Shown: positions 56,855 to 64,000 of the stretch, in pieces
Position numbering within the stretch: position 1 is the stretch's first letter
Layout: each line of letters begins with the position of its first letter
The notes under the pieces: model-generated
What the model saw: the letters and a program-made list of their open reading frames with translations, nothing else
Database searches by the model: none
Told to the model about the DNA's origin: nothing
Program-made: the position numbers and the translations under genes
Source of the DNA: Chelonoidis abingdonii
Lineage: Eukaryota; Chordata; Testudines; Testudinidae
Length of the DNA: 64,000 nt
Assembly (NCBI RefSeq): GCF_003597395.2
Contig: NC_133769.1
Location: 49,307,675-49,371,674, forward strand
Direction of reading: 5' to 3'

Positions 56855-58255
56855 GTCTCATAGACTTTGTAAGGTCAGAAGGGACCATAGTGATCGTCTA
56901 GTCCGACTTGTACATTGCAGGCCACAGAAGCTCACCCACCCACTCCTGAAATAGACCTCTAACCGCTGGCCGAGTCACCGATGTCCTCAAATCATGGTTT
57001 CAAGATGTCAAGTTACAGAGAATTCACCATTTACAGTAGTTTAAACCTGTAAGTGACCCATGCCCCATGCTGCAGAGGAAGGTGAAAAACCCCTCAGTCT
57101 CTGCCAATCTGACCCAGGGGGAAATTCCTTCCTGACCCCAAATATGGCAATCAGAGAACCTAAGCATGTTGGTAAGACCCACCAGGCAGATACCTGGGAA
57201 AGAATTCTCTTTAATAACTCAGAGCCCTCCCCTTGCAGTATTCAGTCTCTGGCATTGGGGATTTTTGCTTCTGGCAGTCGGCGATGGGCCACATGCCATT
57301 GTAGGTAGTCTTATCATCCCATGCATAAACTTATCAAACTCAGCCTTGAAGCCAGTTAGATTTTTTGCCTGTCCCCTTGAAAGGCTGTTCCAGAACTTCA
57401 CTTCTCTGGTGATTAGAAACCTTTGCTTAATTTTGAGCCTAAACTTGTTGATGGCCAGTTTATATCCGTTCTTGTTTCTGCACTGGTGCTTACCTTAAAT
57501 AACTCCTCTCCCTCCCTGGTATTTATTCCTCTGATGAATTTACAGAGAGCAATTATATCTCCCCTCAGCCTTTTTGTTAAGCTAAACGTGTCAAGCTCTT
57601 GAGTCTCCCCTCATAAGGTAGGTTTTCCATTTATCAGATCCTTCTAGTAGCCCTTCTCTGGACCTGTTCCAGTTTGAATTAATCTTTCTTAAACATGGGA
57701 GACCAGAATTGCACAGTATTCTAGATGAAGTTTCATCAGTGTCCTGTTTAATGCTTCTACTGAAAATACCTCACCTGATGCAGCCTAGGATTGCATTAGC
57801 CTTTTTTCACAGCCATATCACACCGACAGCTCATAGTCATCCTGTGATCAACAAATACACCCAAGTCTTTCTCCTCCTCTGTTGTTTCCAACTGATAAGT
57901 TCCTAACTTACAGCAAAAATTCTTGTTGTGAGTCCCTAATTGCTTGACCTTGCACTTTGCACTGTTACATTTTATCCCATTTCTGTTACTCCAGTTTACA
58001 AAGTCATCCAGATTTTCTTGTATGATATTCCGGTCCTCCTCTATATTGGCAATACTTCCCACTTTGTGTCATTCACAAATTTTATTAACTGCTCTCACTT
58101 TTTGTGCCAAGGTCAGTAATAAAAATGTTAAATAAGGTTGGTCCCAAGGCCAATCCCTGAGGAACTCCAGTAGTAACCTTCCTTCACCCTGACAGTTCAC
58201 CTTTCAGTATGACTCGTTGTAGTCTCCCCTTTAGCCAGTTCTTTATCCACCTTTC
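56855..58255 (-). mobile_element. CR1 LINE, antisense, 3' 1.4 kb
   Basis: The 3' end lies at about 56858 (CTCATAGACTTTGTAAGGTC on the plus strand). Reading the minus strand upward gives the RT C-terminal region and, near 58062-57800, the translation VNWSNRNGIKCNSAKCKV and LGVFVDHRMTMSCRCDMAVK, the conserved CR1 RT palm segment. It is older than the 27029 copy, with stops and indels. Confidence 0.85.
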
Positions 58256-59045
58256 CTCCTCCCACCTTCCTTTTTCCCCCATTCACAGAGATACCCCTGG
58301 AAGGGACAGAATCTTTGTATATGTCCTTGTTCAGCACACTACCAACTGGAAAGACAGATTGCTCCTCCACAGATGCTGAGTGACCGTCCCTTTTAGATGG
58401 GGCCCCAGCAAGCCCATGTCTCTCTGAAGTCACATTCCATTATGGGGTAGAATTATTTGTAAATGCTCCTCTTGCCCACAGGCAAAATACACAGTAGAAG
58501 AAGCTGATGTCTCCCCCTTAGTCAAGGTAGATGTCCATTTTGGCTCCCCCTGCCTTGAATTCCACAAGGCCCTTTAGTAATCTTCCTTAAATTTTCTTTT
58601 TCATGGCTTTCCTGTGCTACAAGCAGGGTGATTTCTCCAATAGTTCAACCTCCATTAAATCCTGTTTATTCTGCCTTCTGATAGCCGAAAGCTGGATCCA
58701 TTGTACCCAAGTTTGCACCTTCCTGGGAAGACTGTTTAAAAAGGTCTATTTAGGTCCGTCAGTTCCGTGATCCATGTCTCAGTCATGCAGTCGGTAAATT
58801 GCTGGGTAAAGATGTGTGGCCTCCCACGGGAGGAAAAGGGCTCACTCCTAAGTTGCTGGTAGTACTGTTGCTGTAACGTGCTTGGGGAATCCAGCTTGGC
58901 CCTTTGATGATATTGAAGTTGGTGGCCATATCTTCCTACAGGGCTTAATACATGGCTTGTGCTGCTTTTGTTAGAAATGGAACTAAGCTGGCAACCCAAA
59001 TCATATTTGAAGCTGATCAGATAGGCCTCAGGAGTCACCTAGTCC
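58256..59045 (-). pseudogene. Possible gypsy/Gmr1-like gag with SCAN-like segment
   Basis: The minus-strand frame from 59038 begins near TPEAYLISFK and later reads KLDSPSTLQQQYYQQLR, FSSRGRPHIFTQQFTDC and MTETWITEL. The spacing resembles a SCAN domain (LxxSPETYRQRFR ... RPRxxAQxLxDxCxxWL). SCAN domains are known to derive from the capsid of a Gmr1-like gypsy retrotransposon. The match is weak and the surrounding frame is broken; another retroelement gag or chance is possible. Confidence 0.3.
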
Positions 59046-59049
59046 CATA

Positions 59050-60660
59050 TTAGGCAGGGATGACATGGCAACTTGTGTAGTGTCTCTGCAACAGCTGCTC
59101 ATGGAACTTTCTGTTGTTCCCCGTGGCTTGTTCAGAAAATGCTGGAAATAAACTTGGGTGATTACTCATGTCATATACTGAACTTTACTGAAGAATAGCT
59201 TGCCTACTGCTCTTTGTTTTGTGGCGTTGTCTGAGTTAATTGGTTCACACAAGTTTCAAGGCAAGAATATTGTTGAAAGAAGGAAGGGCAGAAACAGAAA
59301 TAAGTGTAATTAATGCATGCCAAGATTTGGTCATAGTGTAAACATCAGAAAGATTTTAAAAAAATCAGTGCTCAGTCTAACTTTTTACAGTATTAGTATA
59401 GGAATGAGGTTTACATCCTTCCACCAGAGAGATTAATCAGATAAATTCTCACTGATACGAGAAGGAAGGTATTGGGGGATTGAAGCGTTGTATCGCTGGA
59501 GATGTAACGTCCATTTTTACTTCCATAACATCTCCAGATGTTACTAGAGCCTTTTGGAAGTTTATTCATAATCTGAGTTTGGAATTAGTGTTCTGTTTTA
59601 AAAAATTTCTTCTATTTTTGTAAGATTCTTCTGGTTTGAAAGAGATTAGCACAGTGGGCCCCCAATCCTGATTGGGTTATTGAGTGCTATTCCAATACAC
59701 ACAATACATAAAACTAAAGAGAAATACTAGAACTCGTGATATCTCTAAACATGCAATAAACTTTTAAAGTGCAACTGTGTAAATATTCCCCCTCTAACTC
59801 CAGGGAGAGGTTAGATTCTGATATAATCACACATCTGCATGAGCCAGAGCCCTAGGCATGATCCTGTAGTGCCTGTGCATTAAATCAGCTATTTTGTTTC
59901 TACTGCTATGTCCTCCCCTTTTCAAGGGAAAGCATTAGAGGCCCTTTTCTAGCTATCTTCCTCTTTTTATAAGACTCTCATGCCTTTCTCCCTTTCCTAG
60001 TCTCAACTTCAGTATGCCAAAATTTTCTCACCAGTTTCTGTTTGTCTGCCTATTTTTCAGTTCCCAGTTCATCTCTGATCTCTGGATACTCTTCAGCCTC
60101 AGATTATGCAGTCTTCTCCTTATGTGGATGTTCTGGAGAGCAGTTTTCTCTCTCCATCGTGTATTTTGCTTATGAAAAATAGCAGGGAAAGATGAACAAT
60201 GCCGTACTTTGCTGTAACTACTATATGATAAAAGAGAGACAAAGTTCAGTTTTTCACAGTCCATTCAAATAGAATTATATAGCTTTTTTGCTGTATACTT
60301 GCTTTTCAGGGTCCCTCTAGTGTTCAGTATTATAGCTAATACCTGTAGATGCTGTAGGAAAACCTCCCTCCCAAGGTTTTACATTTCTTCCTAAGAAAAG
60401 AGTTGAAAGGTCTGTTGCCAACAGACAATGGGTGCCCTGTCACAGAACAATGTAATGCAAACAATGGTAATTCTTGTGAAGACAAAATGTTGCATTTTAA
60501 TACATTTTAAATATTACTTACCATCCCTAGTAGGAGTGGTGGTGCCTCACTCAAAAGTTCTTTTTATTTACAGCAATCAGAATTTGAAAGCTTTTCCTCA
60601 GAGATATTTCTCATTATACAATTGTATGATCCCTTACTGTACATCTCAGTGTTGGATGGT
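59050..60660. other. Intronic DNA with one tail fragment
   Basis: AT-rich. Only a short L2/MIR-like tail (AGCACAGTGGGCCCCCAATC and following, about 59650-59710) stands out. Confidence 0.4.
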
Positions 60661-60669
60661 TGTTTTTTT

Positions 60670-60755
60670 TATTTCTATAGTGCTCAAAAGAATACTAGGC
60701 ATGCTGGACCTGTGGTAAGAAATCTCTGCCCTGAAGAGCTTATAGTCAATAGAGA
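60670..60755 (-). repeat. L2/MIR-like 3' tail fragment
   Basis: TATAGTGCTCAAAAGAATAC then CCTGAAGAGCTTATAGTC on the plus strand, reverse of the 38455 tail. Confidence 0.4.
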
Positions 60756-61649
60756 CACAGACAAGGGAGGCAGGAGGGATATAACATGAGACTTGGTTGC
60801 CTCTTCGAATGTTTTCTTCTTTTGTATTTTAATCCTTACCTATTTTCATCCCATCTGCCATCTTCTGCACTTTCCATTCCTTTCTTTTTTTGAAACACCT
60901 TTTTTCTCCAGCCCAGTCCCCAAGCCAATTCAGGAGTGATATTGACATGCTTGCGAGATACTTGAATCTATCCAGGTAAGCAGGTCCTCCTATCATCAGG
61001 TCTTCTGGGGTGTAGAAATAAAGGGTATATTTGAGAGAGAGAACAATCTCAGAGGACTTTCCCTGCAGCATTGCCAAGAGGCAAAAGTGTGTAGGAGAAC
61101 AGCATCAAAACACAGTTTTGGAATAATGAATAGAAATAAAGGTAAAAGACTGAAGATGTTCAGATATTTTACCATATGTTTAGCTTGTTGGATGTTAAAA
61201 TATATTTGTGCACTCCTGTTCTTAGAGAACCATTTAGTGAGAGTGACGTATTCCTGGATTTTTGAATTATATATCACTTTCACTAGAGGGTGGTATTCGA
61301 CATTTGTTGTATAATATGCATATTCTCCAGCCCAGCATCTCCCACAGTGCTCATACATCTGGGCTGTCACTCTCCACAGTACCGCTCATGGAGCCGTTCC
61401 AGAGTTTCACCACTACTTGTCCTAGCCATGCCCTCCTGCTCCTGCTTGCCACTAAGTTCTCTGCCTCCGTGGCAGGGGACAGTTGGCAGATTTAGCTGTT
61501 CCTGCTTTCATTTGCTCCCCTGTTTCTTTTTCTCTCCTGTTTTCAGGCAGTGGTGAGCAGATGAGCTGGATCTTTTTAACCCTTTTTACTCTTCCCTAGG
61601 TAAAATATCAACTATTGGGTGGTTAATCTACCTGGAAGCTGCCTCTGTA

Positions 61650-62640
61650 AAGTCTCTCTGCCAGCTCCTCTGCCTCCCTCTCAGGCTTGATAGAACAGCC
61701 AAGGAAGCATCAGACCAAGTCCAAAAAAGTGCTCTGTTTGCAAGGCAGCCTTCCAGGCTCCACCCAACCAACTGACCCTAACTCTGTTAAGACTTGGATC
61801 TCTGAGTTGGACAGGCATGTGGAGGGCTATCTGCTGAATAGCCATGTCTCCAACACAGGACAATCAGAGCTGGAGCCACAGAAGAGAACAGGGAGATGAT
61901 CAAAGGACAAGGAGGATCTCATTCAGCTGGCCGAGGGGTAAGTTCCAGGGTCCAGGACTCTAAAAGGAACAAGGCTGCAGGGCTACAGGTCCATCCCCAT
62001 CTTAAAATTGCTCCTAAATGCCCTTGGTAAAGAAGCAGGGCTCATAAGCAGACTCTCTCCCTCCCAGTTTGAGCTGGAGGAGTTGGGCAGTGAACCCTTC
62101 TCCCCTGCCTTAGGTGACTGGGACCCTGCAGCGGAGGAATCAGACAGAGAGCTCTCTGGAGAGCTTCAAGCACTGTGAAAGGCAAGCTGTAAAAACCTCA
62201 TCAGAGCCACAGCAGGGTTCCTGTGCGCATGAGATGGTCTACAAGAACAAAGACCAAAAAGGAGAAGAAAACAGAAAAAAAAAACCTCGAAGGCACATGC
62301 CCATGCCCTCTGACCCTTCCTCCCCCCACCTCATCTCCTCTCCCCCCCCGGCCACACACATTGGTAGAAGAACTATTGGGTCTGAATCAGAGCAGAGGAA
62401 GAAACAACAAAGTTCCTCTCCCGTCCACCCCCAAAAAGTTTGATACTGTTTACAGAAAGGTTGTACAGATACAGATCCAGCCTGAACAGGCTGGTGAGAG
62501 CAAGCCTCAAAGCAAATTCCTGGCCTTAAAATCCTCCTCTGAGGCGTCTGTTCCTCTGTGCTCCTCTTCTGAGGATGTGATCACAGAGGAATGGGACAAG
62601 CCTGACAAAGGCAAACATCAGTAAAATTTATCTCAGGTTC
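61650..62640 (+). pseudogene. Gag-like retroelement relic, family uncertain
   Basis: Broken frames rich in Lys, Ser, Glu and Pro include TWISELDRHVEG near 61793 and EEWDKPDKGKHQ near 62589. The style resembles the ORF1 of DIRS/Ngaro elements, where acidic EEW and EWxxPxK segments are common. It ends just before the DIRS-like leader at 62780. No enzymatic domain was seen, so the assignment is tentative. Confidence 0.3.
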
Positions 62641-62779
62641 TACAGGCTACAGGAGCCAAAGAACTTTATTGCTCAGTGTGACACAGAGACCCCTTGGCAA
62701 AATGGTATCTGGTTCTTTGCAAACAACTCTCACCTCAGACCTGAGAAACTCACTACACAAAACACATCATCTTCAAGTG

Positions 62780-63265
62780 CTGTCCTTCTGGTTGCTCCAC
62801 ATCAGGTGATGGTGAGTCCTGGTGCCGTACTGCCGTTGATCAGAGATTTTCGGTAGCAGTGCTTGGTCGGGCTGCATGTGCTTAGTAGCTGTGTCATGTC
62901 GCTGTTGGAATCTCATTTAGCGAGCGCACATCCTTGTCTGAAGATGGAGCTTAGGGCAGTGCAACAGCTTTTTCCCCTATAGATTGACAAAATAGAAATG
63001 TAGTTGTTAGATACTATTGTTAAAAAAAAAAAATAATAATAGTTTTTCTTTCTCTGGTTCCTGTGCTCCCTTCGGAGCACATTCCGCAAAAGTTTTTCTC
63101 CATTTCTCCACTCCCTGGGGGCACTACCCTGAACATGCCAGGCTCCCCTAGCTTTACGAGGTGCGGCTCCTGCAAAGAAGCAATTGTGCGATTCAACGGG
63201 CACGCTCTCTGTGTGAGATGCCTCGGAGAAACGCACGTACCACAGAAGCCTTGCTGACCTGAAGT
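62780..63265 (+). mobile_element. DIRS-like leader and ORF1 start, copy E
   Basis: The leader landmark GATCAGAGATTTTCGGTAGC is followed by an open stretch (63063-63257) ending in CGSCKEAIVRFNGHALCVRC and LGETHVPQKPC. This gives CxxC...H...CxxCLGxxH, a zinc-knuckle-like motif also seen as CLGETH in copy D. The element stops soon after. Confidence 0.55.
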
Positions 63266-63379
63266 CCTCTAACTTGTCTAAGTAATTCTTAACTTGTTGT
63301 TTTCCTGTTTTAGCCTCTGATCCTACCCCATTACACTGATGGTTCACTGTGAGTTGTCCAATCACTGTTAACTTTTTTG

Positions 63380-63620
63380 GTGAAAATGGTGAGGGCGGGG
63401 ATTTAGGACTTCGGACGTTCCTGCATTTCCTGTTCTTGACTTTCCCTCCTTATTGAGTATTGCGCCTACCCTGTCCTTGGTCTTCCTCATACTTCTCCTG
63501 TATTTGTAAAATGCTTTCTTGTTACCCTTTATGTCCCCAGCTAATTTAATCTTGTTTATTAATTTAGCCTTTCTAATTTTGTCTGTATTCCTTATGATGA
63601 TTTTTATATTCATCCTTCAT
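63380..63620 (-). pseudogene. CR1 ORF2 fragment, antisense
   Basis: The minus strand reads [20 protein letters not shown] and [16 protein letters not shown], the linker between endonuclease and RT of CR1 ORF2. It is truncated on both sides. Confidence 0.7.
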
Positions 63621-63896
63621 AATTTGACCTAGTTTCTACTTTTTTATGACTTTTTTGAGTTTCAGGTAATTGAAGATCTCATGGTTAAGGCAGGGTGGCC
63701 TCTTACAGTACTTCCTATCTTTCCTACACATGGGGGTAGTTTGCTCTTAGGCCCTTAACAGTGTTTCTTTTAAAAATCTGCCAACTCTCATAAGCTCTTT
63801 TTTTCCCGTGAGATCTTGCCTACAATCAGGTGCCTTCAAATCTTCCTCCTGAGAGTGTGGAACCACTCCCCAGAACACATGAAAGACCATGTTTGG
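63621..63896. repeat. Repeat-like sequence, unclassified
   Basis: ATCTCATGGTTAAGGCAGGG, GTACTTCCTATCTTTCCTAC and ATCTGCCAACTCTCATAAGC resemble a dispersed turtle repeat often adjoining CR1 5' regions. Class not certain. Confidence 0.35.
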
Positions 63897-64000
63897 CAGC
63901 GCCGGCTCCAGGCACCAGCTCAGCAAGCAGGTGCTTGGGGCAGCCAAGGGGAAGGGACAGCAGGTTGGGCTCTTCGCCGGCAGGTCCCTCTCAGAGGGAA
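63897..64000. mobile_element. hAT miniature element, cut by the window end
   Basis: CAGCGCCGGCTCCAGGCACC and the following CAGCTCAGCAAGCAGGTGCT match the element at 8000-8239 nearly base for base. The right end lies outside the window. Confidence 0.88.

Larger units (their letters stand above)
23924..64000 (+). other. ASZ1: ASZ1 intron 4, open at the window end
   Basis: No sequence matching the expected next ASZ1 segment (an ankyrin repeat around TPIMYAARDGH) was found by reading to 64000. The remaining 40 kb is therefore interpreted as intron 4. A short exon missed by eye, or one lost in the assembly gap at 31729-32266, cannot be excluded. Confidence 0.6.

Noticed and set aside
1..64000. 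CRISPR arrays, operons, bacterial promoters, tRNA and rRNA genes
   Set aside because: The DNA is vertebrate nuclear. No regular spacer-repeat array and no cloverleaf with A and B boxes that I could defend was seen.

Overview
The window is eukaryotic nuclear DNA from a vertebrate, most likely a turtle. It holds the first four coding exons of one gene on the + strand, ASZ1 (GASZ), a germ-cell protein with ankyrin repeats. The rest is long introns filled with repeats. The reptile call rests on CR1 LINE fragments in both orientations, many hAT miniature elements with clean 8-bp target duplications, PIF/Harbinger elements with a TTA duplication, and several DIRS-like tyrosine-recombinase retrotransposons. 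I recognise many of these families from turtle genomes, but no database search was possible.

Layout. Positions 1-2350 are 5' flank with two hAT elements and a CR1 fragment. Positions 2350-2900 form a CpG island with tandem GC boxes, an E-box and ASZ1 exon 1 (2645-2746). Exons 2, 3 and 4 lie at 6845-6944, 14900-15022 and 23812-23923, all with GT/AG borders and compatible phases. Exon 5 was not found, so everything from 23924 to 64000 is read as intron 4. If correct, that intron exceeds 40 kb. A 538-base run of N lies at 31729-32266 inside a CR1 copy.

The repeats inside intron 4 are deeply nested. A DIRS-like copy (about 25285-29828) is interrupted by a CR1 and two hAT elements, one of them splitting the codons of the reverse transcriptase YxDD-type box. 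A second DIRS-like copy (about 44540-51165) contains three hAT elements and one 2.1-kb Harbinger element. A third (about 52707-55975) keeps long inverted termini but has lost its reverse transcriptase, with an LTR fragment at that junction. A 1.57-kb hAT relic (35458-37032) is a foldback: its left arm is an inverted copy of its own right end, including transposase 3' sequence. A solo LTR with a 5-bp duplication lies at 39484-40199.

No RNA genes, CRISPR arrays or second host gene could be supported. The functional content is the ASZ1 promoter and N-terminal exons. The rest is a readable record of successive transposon insertions.
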